Notes: generated by a model from the letters alone, not told the origin. Shown: positions 1 to 9,531, counted from the stretch's first letter. The stretch is DNA of 64,000 nucleotides from Eubacterium ruminantium (GCF_900167085.1 NZ_FUXA01000008.1:1-64000), one strand, 5' to 3'. Program-made: numbers and translations.

Positions 1-2
1 AC

Positions 3-86
3 GGAGAAGAACTGCTTAAGAAACTCGGATGTTCACCGGTTGCCGCCGAGAACATCGTCTTAAAGCCGAAACTTCTCAAAAAGTAA
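3..86 (+). CDS. C-terminal fragment of an unidentified protein
   Basis: An open frame enters from the left edge and stops at a TAA ending at position 86, giving about 27 residues that end in KPKLLKK. I do not recognise the family. The tandem 20-bp repeats about 160 bp downstream would fit the terminal region of an insertion element, in which case this could be the end of a transposase or helper protein, but the peptide is too short to show that. Confidence 0.3.
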   Translation, partial: GEELLKKLGCSPVAAENIVLKPKLLKK

Positions 87-248
87 CAGAAAAACTTGCT
101 TAAGCCGCCAGAGGAACCAACTTCAAACTATCCACACAGGGATGGATTCTCCGAATACAAAAATTTCGAGAGGGAATTGATCTCTGGTTTCTTATACACT
201 TTTTTCTGCTGAACGCATTATATCATGTCAAGGTAAATATGAAAACTC

Positions 249-344
249 GGGAATCTCGATTACAAAACGGGATTTTCGTTTACAAAAGGGGAATCTCATT
301 TACAAAATGGGATTCTTGGAGTACAAACGGGACTCTCGGGTTGC
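249..344. repeat. Five imperfect 20-bp tandem repeats
   Basis: Units of the form GGGAATCTCGATTACAAAAC repeat at 249, 269, 289, 309 and 329 with an exact 20-bp period; the fifth diverges after GGGACTCTCGGGTTGC. Each starts GGGA and most end TACAAAA. There is no spacer variation of the CRISPR kind. Repeated ~20-bp transposase binding sites are known near the ends of IS21-family elements, so this may be a terminal region, but no transposase is visible in the window. Confidence 0.6.
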
Positions 345-409
345 TATTTACCGCCCTCACCTCAACCTCAACGTCAACCTCCTCAATTGTGACAAAATGT
401 AATATATAC

Positions 410-438
410 TTGACATTATGAATATGATGTCATACTAT
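410..438 (+). promoter_or_regulatory. Promoter of the membrane protein/XRE pair with embedded inverted repeat
   Basis: TTGACA at 410-415 and TACTAT at 433-438 are separated by 17 bp. The inverted repeat TGACAT...ATGTCA (411-416 and 427-432) overlaps the -35 box and fills the spacer, the expected place for an operator. The XRE regulator encoded downstream is the obvious candidate to bind it. The leader from the predicted start site to the first gene is about 130 nt. Confidence 0.55.
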
Positions 439-573
439 ATGTCTAAGATAAGCGCATTATCCAATCTTTTTATGACTCGCATTGTTTATAACTTATATGA
501 TTTAGAACTCATTGTAAAAACGTTAATCATACAACGTTGTGAAGAAATTAGTATTTATAAAGGAGGCCATGAT

Positions 574-1107
574 ATGGAAATCGGAATAATAATCATGTTA
601 ATTATCCTGCTTTCAATTGTATTATCAATTGTAATGCTTAAGTCTGTAAATAATGATGGATCCACTCTTCCGAAATACGATGAAAGACAGAAAATCCAAA
701 GAGGGCGCGGTTATATGTTTGCTTTTTATTCAACACTTATCATCTACTGCGCAATCCCATTTGTCACAACTGAAAGTTCAAGAAAGTTTTTTAATCAATT
801 CCTGTTCACCGGACCGGCACTTATTGGAATCCTCATCCATGTCAGTTACTGTATCTGGCATAATGCTTATGTACAACTTAATTCGGAATTCAAAAAATGC
901 TTATCTATAATTCTTTCAACAAGCATTTTTAATCTTTTACTTGGTTATACTGCAATACATAACAATAAACTTGTAAAAGATGACCAATTACAATTAAACG
1001 TTCTTAACCTTGCTGTCGGATCGTTAGGAATAATAATTGTATTAGAAATGATAATAAAAAGAATCATTGACAAGAGAGGTGAAGCCAATGAAGAATCTGA
1101 GGCTTAA
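574..1107 (+). CDS. Small multi-pass membrane protein partnered with an XRE regulator
   Basis: The 177-residue product has about four to five hydrophobic segments: one at the N-terminus (MEIGIIIMLIILLSIVLSIV) and others near residues 50-70, 80-100, 110-130 and 145-165. A YDERQ motif near residue 36 is typical of DUF2178/DUF3796-like membrane proteins paired with small HTH regulators. The start at 574 is preferred over the upstream ATG at 418 because AAAGGAGG lies 7-10 bp before it. The gene overlaps the XRE gene by 20 bp, indicating translational coupling. Biochemical function is unknown. Confidence 0.7.
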   Translation: MEIGIIIMLIILLSIVLSIVMLKSVNNDGSTLPKYDERQKIQRGRGYMFAFYSTLIIYCAIPFVTTESSRKFFNQFLFTGPALIGILIHVSYCIWHNAYVQLNSEFKKCLSIILSTSIFNLLLGYTAIHNNKLVKDDQLQLNVLNLAVGSLGIIIVLEMIIKRIIDKRGEANEESEA

Positions 1108-1279
1108 GTCTGCCAGAGCTGCTCTCGATCTTTCACAGGAGCAGCTTGCAAAAATGGTCGGAGTTTCAAGGCAAACCATCAACGCAATAGAAAAAGGCGA
1201 TTATAATCCAACAATTAATCTATGTATCAGCATATGCAAGGCACTCAACAAAACTCTTGACGAATTATTCTGGGAATAA
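1088..1279 (+). CDS. XRE-family HTH transcriptional regulator
   Basis: A 63-residue protein made almost entirely of one helix-turn-helix domain (LSQEQLAKMVGVSRQTINAI, then YNPTINLCISICKALN). It matches the small regulators that form operons with YDERQ-type membrane proteins. The ATG at 1088 follows GAGGTGAAG and lies inside the end of the preceding gene. It probably autoregulates the promoter at 410-438, where an inverted repeat is present; the target is an inference. Confidence 0.85.
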   Translation: MKNLRLKSARAALDLSQEQLAKMVGVSRQTINAIEKGDYNPTINLCISICKALNKTLDELFWE

Positions 1280-1287
1280 AGAAATAA

Positions 1288-1329
1288 AGCTCCCTTTACG
1301 GTTGCAAAATATAACCGTAACAGGGAGCT
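1288..1329. terminator. Hairpin between convergent transcripts
   Basis: AGCTCCCTTTACGGTT (1288-1303) pairs with AACCGTAACAGGGAGCT (1313-1329), one base bulged, loop about 9 nt. T-rich sequence follows on both strands, and it lies between a plus-strand operon ending at 1279 and a minus-strand gene ending at 1379, so it may work in both directions. Confidence 0.75.
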
Positions 1330-1378
1330 CTTTACTATATTATTTATTGGATTTTTTGTTGTTCTCTCTTACTGCTTC

Positions 1379-4300
1379 CTACTGCATTTCCGCTGCATAG
1401 ATAAGTTCACCAAGTATCTTTATCAACTGTTCTGCTTCAACAGGTTTACTTAGATGTGCATTCATTCCTACTTGGATAGAACGCTGAATATCTTCATCAA
1501 ATGCATTTGCCGTAAGAGCTATTATCGGTATTCTCTTGGCATCCGGCCTGTTTAATGAGCGGATCTTCTCTGTTGCTTCAAGTCCGTCCATTTCCGGCAT
1601 ACGAACATCCATAAGGATAGCTGTGTATATTCCTTCCGTACTATTTTCAAACATCTCAACAGCTTCTTTACCATTTCCCGCACGGTCAGTCATTATATTT
1701 TCCATCTCTAAAGAGTCGATCATGATTTCTGCATTTATATCGACATCCTCAGCAAGAAGGATACGGCGCCCGTTAAGATTTGCCTGTTTCTTTTCTTTGA
1801 AAATTGATTTATTACAACGACTTGCTATTCTCTCAATATTCTTGATGATATTTGTGGCAAACAGTGGTTTTGAAAGATAATTATCTACCCCCACCTTACG
1901 TGCTTCCTCATGAATATCATCCCAGCTGTACGCCGTCATTGCTACAACAACACTTTCTTCATTATATAGCTTATTGATCTCAGCAGCAGTCTCCATACCA
2001 CTCATTCCCGGCATATTCCAATCCATCAGAATCAGATTGTATGGAGTCTGTTTAGCATGCTGAACCTCCATTCTGTTCAATGCTTCCTGACCGCTTGAGC
2101 ATATCTCAGCGTTGATTCCCACCTCTTCAAGTACCATTCTTGCATGTTCTGCCTCGATAGGATCATCATCAACAATGAGTACATAAATCTCTTCAAGATT
2201 GATTTCCTGACTGTAATCCGCTTTTTTAGATTCACAGTTACGTAAAGTTATAGTAACACTGAACTCTGCCCCATGCCCCTTTTCCGAATCAACTTCTATG
2301 GAGCCATTCATCACATTTACAATTTTTTTTGTAATAGCGAGTCCAAGACCACTGCTTCCGTACTTTGTTCTGTAACTGCTGTTTTCAAGAGAGAAGGCAT
2401 CAAATATTCTAGGAAGGTATTCTTTCTCAATGCCTATTCCCGTATCCTTTACGATGAATTTAATCGTAGATTCATTATCAAATTCAGCCGATTTTTCAAT
2501 CGTAAATGTAACCTCACCGGGTGCCTCGGTAAATTTAACCGCATTTGATAAAATATTGATGAGTGCTTCTTTAATCTTAAATTCATCACCGATGTAGTGA
2601 CCGTATGTATGCTCTTTTACATCACATTTATATGTCAGACCTTTTTTATTGCATTCGGTCTGCATCAAAGTATTGATCTGTTCTATCATCGAACCGAGAG
2701 AGAATTCTTCATTATGAAGTACTATCTTACCGGATTCCAAACGACTTATATTTAAAATGTTATTGATCAGTCCAAGAAGATTATTTGCACTGCCCTCAAT
2801 CTTCTCCATATATCTTCTTGTCTCTTCATCAAGATTATTCTTTTTCTGAGACAGACTACATAAACCGATGATGGCATTAAGCGGTGTACGAAGTTCATGT
2901 CCCATTCCCGAAAGGAACATTGTCTGGGTTTTTGTTGCCTGCTCAGCAGCTTCAAGAGCCTCAATAAGAGTTTCATTTTTCTTCATTGTCTCTTTGATCT
3001 CTGAGTCCACATTTGTTATACCTATGATGATATATTTTTCATCCTCCATACGGGAGATCTTCATGTTAACATAAACAGGTTCCCCTGACTCCATCTGCCT
3101 ATAAGTCATGATAAAGGTATCTTTTCTATCCAGAGCCTTCATAAGATTCTTACGATTCATTGCAAGAAGAAATCCATCCCTATCATCTTCATAAACCTTC
3201 TCAGCCATTTCCATCTTACAGTCACTGAAGAAATGCCATCCTCGTCTTATCTCCGAAAGCGACCGGTTCTGCTCAGCATTACCATATTCTATGTATTCCT
3301 CGGTATCCGTATTGATATAATACATATCATTGTAATCTCTCGCCAAAGTCTGCGCGATACTGGTATACATAGTTCCGTTATTCACCGCTTTCTCATAGGC
3401 TTCCTGTGTCATAGCCTGTTCATGCTGTATTCGAACCATATCGGTAACATCCTGGCATATACCGAGAATACAAAGATTACCGGCTGTATCAGTATATTTA
3501 AGTTTTGTAGTCTGCAACTGTCTTCTGTTTCCTGCAACATCCAGAACATCTTCATAATAAATATACGGTTTGCTGAGCGACATAGCTATTCTGTCTGTTT
3601 CCACAAAATGCGCCGCCGTCTCAGAGTCAAATATATCCGCATCGGTACGTCCTACTAACTCTTCCTGAGATTTGATTTGGGTATAATTAAGATACCCCTT
3701 ATTACATGTTATATAGACGCCTGTCTTCGCATATTTTGTAAAAGTCATACCCGGAATATTATCAAGCAACGATACAAATCTATCCTTCAGTTCGGTTATC
3801 TTCTTTGATTCCTCCTGCTCTTTTCTATATAATCCCTTCTCATCCTCAGCAACAAATGAATGAAGCATACAGGTGCCCAACATATATCCGATTGAATATA
3901 CCGGAAGAAGCGGGAAGAAAAGCTGAAACAATAAAAGTGTTGCCATGCTAATTCCAAAGGCGGCCAAAATCTTATATCGAACCATTGTATCATCCGTTTT
4001 TTTCACATGAGACATACGAAGAAATGCATAGACCGATATACTGAACAGCATCAATATCTGCAGGCACAACAACACATATCTGCAAGGAAGCGCTTTGTAG
4101 ACACAGTCTTCACTAACCTTGAAGAGTACCGGAATAAACATATTGGTCACAGTAAATACGATTATCAGTCCTGCAATAATCCGTCCAACTATTACAAGAA
4201 TCTTACCGAATACACTCTTATCATCAAGATATGCTACAGTATATTCAGCCCAGAAAGATATACCGACTGCCATAGTCACAAAATGTACAGTTGTATCGAA

Positions 4301-4501
4301 AAATAATGCTGTTTCAAGCTTATTGGCATCAAGGACACCCCATAGAATATCTGTTACATAATATGCAATAACTACGAACAGAAATCTCCTGTAAACATTC
4401 CACGCAGGTTTATCTTCTGATAATTTAAAATTGCGAAGAATATCCCAGTTAACTATTATGAGTACCAAAAGCGCTAACAGACCGATTGTAGAATAATACA
4501 T
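1379..4501 (-). CDS. Membrane hybrid sensor histidine kinase with two receiver domains
   Basis: The 1040-residue protein starts with about seven hydrophobic helices (residues 1-215), then two PAS-like modules (about 240-355 and 375-500), a HisKA domain with phosphoacceptor H535 in GHELRTPLNAI, a HATPase domain (ILSNAVKF, DTGIGIE, GSSGLGLAI) and two receiver domains with phosphoacceptor Asp827 (LMDWNMPG) and Asp965 (LMDVRMPEMDG). No output domain is present, so it presumably passes phosphate to a separate regulator. It follows the diguanylate cyclase gene by 7 bp and shares a related tandem PAS module with it, suggesting a joint signalling unit. The ligand is unknown. Confidence 0.9.
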   Translation of the reverse strand: MYYSTIGLLALLVLIIVNWDILRNFKLSEDKPAWNVYRRFLFVVIAYYVTDILWGVLDANKLETALFFDTTVHFVTMAVGISFWAEYTVAYLDDKSVFGKILVIVGRIIAGLIIVFTVTNMFIPVLFKVSEDCVYKALPCRYVLLCLQILMLFSISVYAFLRMSHVKKTDDTMVRYKILAAFGISMATLLLFQLFFPLLPVYSIGYMLGTCMLHSFVAEDEKGLYRKEQEESKKITELKDRFVSLLDNIPGMTFTKYAKTGVYITCNKGYLNYTQIKSQEELVGRTDADIFDSETAAHFVETDRIAMSLSKPYIYYEDVLDVAGNRRQLQTTKLKYTDTAGNLCILGICQDVTDMVRIQHEQAMTQEAYEKAVNNGTMYTSIAQTLARDYNDMYYINTDTEEYIEYGNAEQNRSLSEIRRGWHFFSDCKMEMAEKVYEDDRDGFLLAMNRKNLMKALDRKDTFIMTYRQMESGEPVYVNMKISRMEDEKYIIIGITNVDSEIKETMKKNETLIEALEAAEQATKTQTMFLSGMGHELRTPLNAIIGLCSLSQKKNNLDEETRRYMEKIEGSANNLLGLINNILNISRLESGKIVLHNEEFSLGSMIEQINTLMQTECNKKGLTYKCDVKEHTYGHYIGDEFKIKEALINILSNAVKFTEAPGEVTFTIEKSAEFDNESTIKFIVKDTGIGIEKEYLPRIFDAFSLENSSYRTKYGSSGLGLAITKKIVNVMNGSIEVDSEKGHGAEFSVTITLRNCESKKADYSQEINLEEIYVLIVDDDPIEAEHARMVLEEVGINAEICSSGQEALNRMEVQHAKQTPYNLILMDWNMPGMSGMETAAEINKLYNEESVVVAMTAYSWDDIHEEARKVGVDNYLSKPLFATNIIKNIERIASRCNKSIFKEKKQANLNGRRILLAEDVDINAEIMIDSLEMENIMTDRAGNGKEAVEMFENSTEGIYTAILMDVRMPEMDGLEATEKIRSLNRPDAKRIPIIALTANAFDEDIQRSIQVGMNAHLSKPVEAEQLIKILGELIYAAEMQ

Positions 4502-4508
4502 ATATTAT

Positions 4509-7500
4509 CTATCCCCTATTTTTCTTTTTTGCTTTCAAACCACTCTTGTTCTCATACATCCTCTGATCAGCACGTTCATAAACCGAAGCAACTTTGGAAT
4601 CCTGTTTGTATCTTGAAACACCAAGCGCAACTACGACTCCTCCGTTCTCGATTGCTTCATCATTATGTTCGTTCATCAATTCCACAAGTTCATCAAGTCG
4701 TCCATAATCATCTCCCTGAGCAAGAACACAGAATTCATCTCCTCCCACTCGGAATACAGGACTTCTCTTAAATATTGTACAAATGACCTTACAAGCATCA
4801 CGAAGATACTGATCACCTGCTTTATGTCCTAAGGTATCATTAACTGTCTTAAGATCATTTACATCAAGTATAACGATAGCAAATTCCGGCGCACGATTCA
4901 TTTCAATCTGTGCATTCAGACGCTCCTCGTAAACTCGATACGCATTTCTGTTCTTAACGCCTGTAAGTGCGTCAATATTTGCCTCTATTCTCGCCTGAGC
5001 AAGACGTTTGCCATATTCCTCCTCCTGGCGAACCTGAGCATCTATATCATTTATACCGACTATAAGACGAGGGCCTTCCTCCTCTTCAACCATGGCAGCC
5101 TTGATCTGTACATATCGCGGCTCGCCATCTGTTGCCAGTCTGTAACTCAGTGTAAATATACCGTTACGTTCAACCTCCGAAACAACATTCTCCTTTGTCA
5201 TTACAGAAAGAAATCTGCTCTGATCGTCTAAGAATACAACATTGATAGACTCCTGCCTTGAAGCGGTGAAGAAATCATCACCTTCCGGCGGAATATCAAA
5301 TGCATTAAAACCGACTGTCGAACTAAGCACACGGTAATGTCCGTTCTCAGGATCAATAACATAAATACCGATGAAATCTCCGGCCAGAGCGCTTATACGA
5401 TTATAAGCAATCTGCTCTTCCTGAATCTTCTGGATAGCATTTCTCTGTTTCATCTGCTCATCAACATCAGTAACGCTGATAATGATAAATCTGTCATCAT
5501 CCTGCATTCTTGTAACCTTAAGACTGGTATAAACCGGACCATTCTCACTCTTAAGTCTATAGGTCATCATAAATGTATTGTCCCTATCAAGGGTTGCTAA
5601 AAGAGTCTTCCTGTCAAAACCGTTCTTGAAAAAATCCTGATCTTCCGGATATACATATAAATCCGCTTCATCCTGACACTCTTCAAAGAAATGCCATCCA
5701 CGTCTGGCCTCATAAAGACTTCCGGTTTCAGCATCGGTACGATATTCTATAAACTCTTCAGTATTCAGATCGATATAATAAAGTTCTGTATATCCACGAG
5801 CAAGAGTCTGGGCTATATGAGTTACGATATGTCCCGTACTTCGTGCTTTCTCATAAGACTCTTTGGTTTTTGAATTTTCTCTTGAGATACGGAATGAATC
5901 CGTTACATCAAGGAATATACCAAGTACACAAAGCCTGCCGTTTGCATCAACATATTTCTGCTTAGTTGTTTTGATCTGTTTTACATTTCCATATTCATCA
6001 TAAACATCTTCGAAGAATATATAAGGCTCATCCATTGAAAGAGCAACCTTATCATCTTCCATAAACCTTTTTGCTCTTTCCTCATCAAATATGTCAGTCG
6101 GCTTAAGTCCTACTACTTCCGACGGATCTTTTTTCTGTGCATATGCAGCAAAAGCCTGGTTGCAGGCAAGATATTCTCCGGTTTCAGCATCTTTGGTAAA
6201 GTTCATTCCCGGCATATTATCCAGAAGAGAAGAGATCGTCTGCTTAAGGTCCGCAACCTCCGCCGCTTCATCCAACATCCTTCTTTGATCGCTGGCAGTT
6301 TTATCCGCTTTTATCTTCTGTATCAAAAGAATTATTATAACGGTAAACACAACTATAAGTATCGCCATAACCAGGATCCAGTTTTCCTTAATGAACTCAT
6401 CTACCGTTACATTCCGATCAAATTGCATGTATGACGCGAGAGCAGCATCCATTTCTTCAGTCTTTGTAGTAAGAACTGTTTTATTCATGATCAAATACAG
6501 CTCCGAATCCCACCTTTTAACTGCAAATGAAAGTGGCACCGATTCACCTGTCGGAACAGTACAGAGATCGTACTTATTCAAGGTTTTCTCCGCAGCAGGT
6601 ATCCTGTAACTACTGACAAGAACACAATCTGCTTTTTTATCTGCAACCGCTTTGTAACACTTATTAAGTCCCGGAAACGTTTTTCTTTTAACCGAAGGAT
6701 ACATGTCCATAATGAAGGTTTCGATATTCCTCATTCCTTCATTTACCGCTACCGTTAAATCACTGTATTCCGACAGAACACGTTTATCCGACGAACGCAT
6801 AATAGCGATCATTTCCGTCTTCATTGCCGGGTTCGTCAGTCTTATCTCCATTTTATCGGCATCATATGTACTGAAATATACAGGGAAAATACAATCTACT
6901 TCGCCGGCCTTAAGAGCCTCTACAGCGTCATCAGTCGACTCATATGCTATAGTTTCAAATTGAATATGTATGCTGTTAAGGCTATTTTCAGCATGTGCCA
7001 GATAATCCTTCAAAGCTCCTGTCAGCTCGCCTGTTTTATTATCCATATCACAGAAAGGAAGATAATCATCACGATATCCTATACGTATCGGGCCATGCTC
7101 CTTGATCCAGTCCTCATGATTCGGAGAAAGAAGAGCATTGGTTCTCTCACCATAAAGACGGTCCTCTGTTATCTTCTGGTTGAAATACGGATCCTCATCC
7201 TGTATCTGTGACAATGCCATATTTAACTCTACCAGAAGGTCCGATCTGTTTTTATTTACAGCAAAAAAATAGTCCGAACCACCGATTCTGAAAACAGGAA
7301 TAGCATCATATTTTGAATCGAATGTATAAATAGCAGCATAGCCGTCAAGCTCACCGGTTTCTACCATCTTCATCGATTCATCTTCTTCTCCATTCAGTAA
7401 AACTATATCGATTTTTACACCGTATCTGCCTGCCCATTCCTTTAGAAATTCCGCCTGAATACTTTCATTATTTACACCGATACGCATGCCTTCCGCAGAC

Positions 7501-7919
7501 TTAGGATTGGCAGAATTCACCTTTCTGTTTTCATCATCAATGTAGATATAATATGATTCTGTACCCATAGGAAGATCCGGATACAACATATACGGCTCTC
7601 GTTCCGGTCTATAGGAAACATCACTCAAAAGATCGATTTCACCATTCTTAAGCATCTGAAGAAGATTAGGCCAGCTGTCTTCTACATATTCATATGTCCA
7701 GCCTGTATAAGCTGAAACCTTCTGCTGGTATTCATATCCGATTCCGCATCGACGTCCAAACTTATCATAATAATTGAATGATGAATCGAACCATCCGACA
7801 CGAACCACCTTATGATCTACATTTGCAGCAGATGCAGAAGATGGGGGTATGTAATTAAACGCGAGTATAAATAACAGGAAAAATACTATAACTCGCTTAA
7901 GTCTCTTATTCATCTTCAT
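4509..7919 (-). CDS. Diguanylate cyclase with two extracellular solute-binding domains and PAS modules
   Basis: An 1136-residue protein: signal sequence (residues 1-32), two tandem SBP_bac_3-like domains outside the membrane (from VVRVGWFDSSFNY and from GPIRIGYRDDYLPF), a transmembrane helix near residue 515-540, two to three PAS modules and a C-terminal GGDEF domain. The GGDEF motif is intact at 1059-1063 (RVGGDEF), so c-di-GMP synthesis is expected. The usual inhibitory RxxD site before it is replaced by FKRS, so product inhibition through that site is unlikely. A strong GAGGAGGGGG site precedes the start. An amino acid or other small solute is a plausible but unproven ligand. Confidence 0.9.
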   Translation of the reverse strand: MKMNKRLKRVIVFFLLFILAFNYIPPSSASAANVDHKVVRVGWFDSSFNYYDKFGRRCGIGYEYQQKVSAYTGWTYEYVEDSWPNLLQMLKNGEIDLLSDVSYRPEREPYMLYPDLPMGTESYYIYIDDENRKVNSANPKSAEGMRIGVNNESIQAEFLKEWAGRYGVKIDIVLLNGEEDESMKMVETGELDGYAAIYTFDSKYDAIPVFRIGGSDYFFAVNKNRSDLLVELNMALSQIQDEDPYFNQKITEDRLYGERTNALLSPNHEDWIKEHGPIRIGYRDDYLPFCDMDNKTGELTGALKDYLAHAENSLNSIHIQFETIAYESTDDAVEALKAGEVDCIFPVYFSTYDADKMEIRLTNPAMKTEMIAIMRSSDKRVLSEYSDLTVAVNEGMRNIETFIMDMYPSVKRKTFPGLNKCYKAVADKKADCVLVSSYRIPAAEKTLNKYDLCTVPTGESVPLSFAVKRWDSELYLIMNKTVLTTKTEEMDAALASYMQFDRNVTVDEFIKENWILVMAILIVVFTVIIILLIQKIKADKTASDQRRMLDEAAEVADLKQTISSLLDNMPGMNFTKDAETGEYLACNQAFAAYAQKKDPSEVVGLKPTDIFDEERAKRFMEDDKVALSMDEPYIFFEDVYDEYGNVKQIKTTKQKYVDANGRLCVLGIFLDVTDSFRISRENSKTKESYEKARSTGHIVTHIAQTLARGYTELYYIDLNTEEFIEYRTDAETGSLYEARRGWHFFEECQDEADLYVYPEDQDFFKNGFDRKTLLATLDRDNTFMMTYRLKSENGPVYTSLKVTRMQDDDRFIIISVTDVDEQMKQRNAIQKIQEEQIAYNRISALAGDFIGIYVIDPENGHYRVLSSTVGFNAFDIPPEGDDFFTASRQESINVVFLDDQSRFLSVMTKENVVSEVERNGIFTLSYRLATDGEPRYVQIKAAMVEEEEGPRLIVGINDIDAQVRQEEEYGKRLAQARIEANIDALTGVKNRNAYRVYEERLNAQIEMNRAPEFAIVILDVNDLKTVNDTLGHKAGDQYLRDACKVICTIFKRSPVFRVGGDEFCVLAQGDDYGRLDELVELMNEHNDEAIENGGVVVALGVSRYKQDSKVASVYERADQRMYENKSGLKAKKKNRG

Positions 7920-8008
7920 TTTTGTTCACCCCCTCCTCAGCCCGCTGCTTGATCAATCGGGCCATAGTATCAAATATCTCCACAAGATTCTTTGTTATAG
8001 CCATGCCA

Positions 8009-8476
8009 TTATGTTCTTTCCCATCCGACGTTCACGTTCTCTATTGAGGAATAACCTGCTATCTCATAGAGATAACCAAATCTGAAAGCGTTCCCGAACA
8101 ATGTTCTCGCTATAAGAGGTAATGCAGTTGCATTTGCCCAAATGATTGCGATATAAGTCAGGATCAAAAACCATGCACTAAGAAATCCTTGATCATATCC
8201 AAAAGCTTTTTGGGTATATGTATAGGTTCCGCCTCCATCAGGGTATTTGTTCATAAGATAATGATAATTTACGGCCAAAAGAAGCATAACAAAGCCGCCA
8301 AGACTAAGGCCGACAGCAGTACCGATTGGACCTGCGATTGGAAGAAATGTTGTTCCCGGCATCACAAAAGAGCCCCATCCGACGCTGCACCCGAATGCAA
8401 GTGCCCATGCTCCCGGAAGGCCCAGATATTGCTTCTGTTCAGGAGTTGTTCCTTCTTTATCAGCCAGTAACCCCAT
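8009..8476 (-). pseudogene. Truncated amino acid permease (APC family)
   Basis: The 155-residue frame is the N-terminal part of an APC-type permease: GLPGAWALAFGCSVGWGSFV is the first membrane helix with its unwound glycine region, followed by three to four more helices (DGGGTYTYTQKAFGYDQGFL between them). It ends at residue 155, about a third of the usual length. Directly downstream, in another frame (about 8004 to 7906), a 32-codon stretch (MAITKNLVEIFDTMARLIKQ) runs into the start of the diguanylate cyclase gene and may be the tail of the same lost gene. I read this as an internal deletion product. Confidence 0.75.
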
Positions 8477-8562
8477 TCAGTATCCCCCCAAGTATTTCAG
8501 TTAAACCCCAAATCAATAAGTATGTTCTATAATTCCTTCATCCTTAAAATCCCAATAACCTT

Positions 8563-8763
8563 TTATTCACAAGACTCCTCATAAAGTCTTATTTCTTCAG
8601 CCACATGACTGTACATCTCCCATATAGATTTCAGTCGTGCTTTAACTTCCTAATCAGAAAATTTCCTGCTCTTACCCGGACGAAATTCCTCCGAAATAAC
8701 AGATACCTCTTCCGATAATTTAGCGAGTCCAAGATTTGCACATACTCCCTTCTCGCTAATCAT
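8563..8763 (-). pseudogene. Unidentified reading frame broken by an in-frame TAG
   Basis: From ATG at 8763 the frame codes 37 residues (MISEKGVCANLGLAKLSEEV...), meets TAG at 8652-8650, then continues in the same frame for 28 residues (EVKARLKSIWEMYSHVAEEI...) to TAA at 8565-8563. Protein-like composition on both sides of the stop suggests a decayed gene, and the frame also stays open upstream of the ATG. I do not recognise the family. It occupies most of the 8477-8880 gap; the rest shows nothing clear. Confidence 0.45.
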
Positions 8764-8880
8764 TTTCAGTCCATTTAGACCCTTTCCCCAAAAGTGTCTG
8801 ACTACTCATTCATTCTACCACATTTAAACCATTATGTTAAGAATTTATATTTATGTTTATGACAGTTTTTATAATAATGA

Positions 8881-9531
8881 TCAATATATGTCCATTAGCT
8901 CTTCCGGCTTTTCAATAATATATGTGGCACCTGCTTTTTCCAATTCTTCTCTGTCACCATAACCCCAGAGAACACCAACCGAATCAAGACCTATTTCATT
9001 TGCTGCATTTACATCATGAAGCCTGTCGCCTATCATTAAGATTTTACTTTTATCAGTGCCGCTAAAATGATCAAGCGCATATCTTATTACATCCGATTTT
9101 GTTTTTCTGTCAGTAAAATTTGATGTTGCTACAAAATCAAAATATTTATTCAGATCAAAATATTTAAGAACTATTTCCGTTGCATTTGTATTCTTTGAAG
9201 TAGCGATGGAAAGCTTTTTTCCTCTACCCTTCAGCTCGCCGAGAATTTTTTCAATCCCTTCATATACTTCATTTTCATAAATACCCTTATCAAAATAATA
9301 TTCTCTGTAAGTCTCAACAGCCCTTTTGGTTTCATCCTCATCAAATCCAAGAATATCACTAAATGAACTCTCCAAAGGTGGTCCTACAAATCGACGAAGA
9401 TTCCCCTTTTCAAAATCCTCACCCTTTATCTTATTAATTGCATATTCAAATCCTTTCATAATTCCCGGGCCGGAATCTGTAACGGTTCCGTCCAAGTCAA
9501 AAAGCAGTACTTCGTAATCTTTGTTCTTCAT
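8881..9531 (-). CDS. HAD-family phosphatase, phosphoglycolate phosphatase-like
   Basis: A 216-residue soluble HAD hydrolase. The nucleophile motif LLFDLDGTVTD (Asp12, Asp14) is near the N-terminus, motif II is IATSKN, and motif III/IV is KILMIGDRLHDVNAA. A helical cap lies between motifs I and II, as in phosphoglycolate phosphatase, pyrophosphatase PpaX and related 5'-nucleotidases; the substrate cannot be fixed from sequence. The start at 9531 is chosen because AGGAGG stands 9 bp upstream; an ATG nine codons earlier has no comparable site. Neighbours on both sides are decayed, yet this gene looks intact. Confidence 0.85.
   Translation of the reverse strand: MKNKDYEVLLFDLDGTVTDSGPGIMKGFEYAINKIKGEDFEKGNLRRFVGPPLESSFSDILGFDEDETKRAVETYREYYFDKGIYENEVYEGIEKILGELKGRGKKLSIATSKNTNATEIVLKYFDLNKYFDFVATSNFTDRKTKSDVIRYALDHFSGTDKSKILMIGDRLHDVNAANEIGLDSVGVLWGYGDREELEKAGATYIIEKPEELMDIY

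Noticed and set aside
249-344. CRISPR array at the 20-bp repeats
   Set aside because: Units are head-to-tail with no unique spacers, they diverge from each other, and no cas gene is present.
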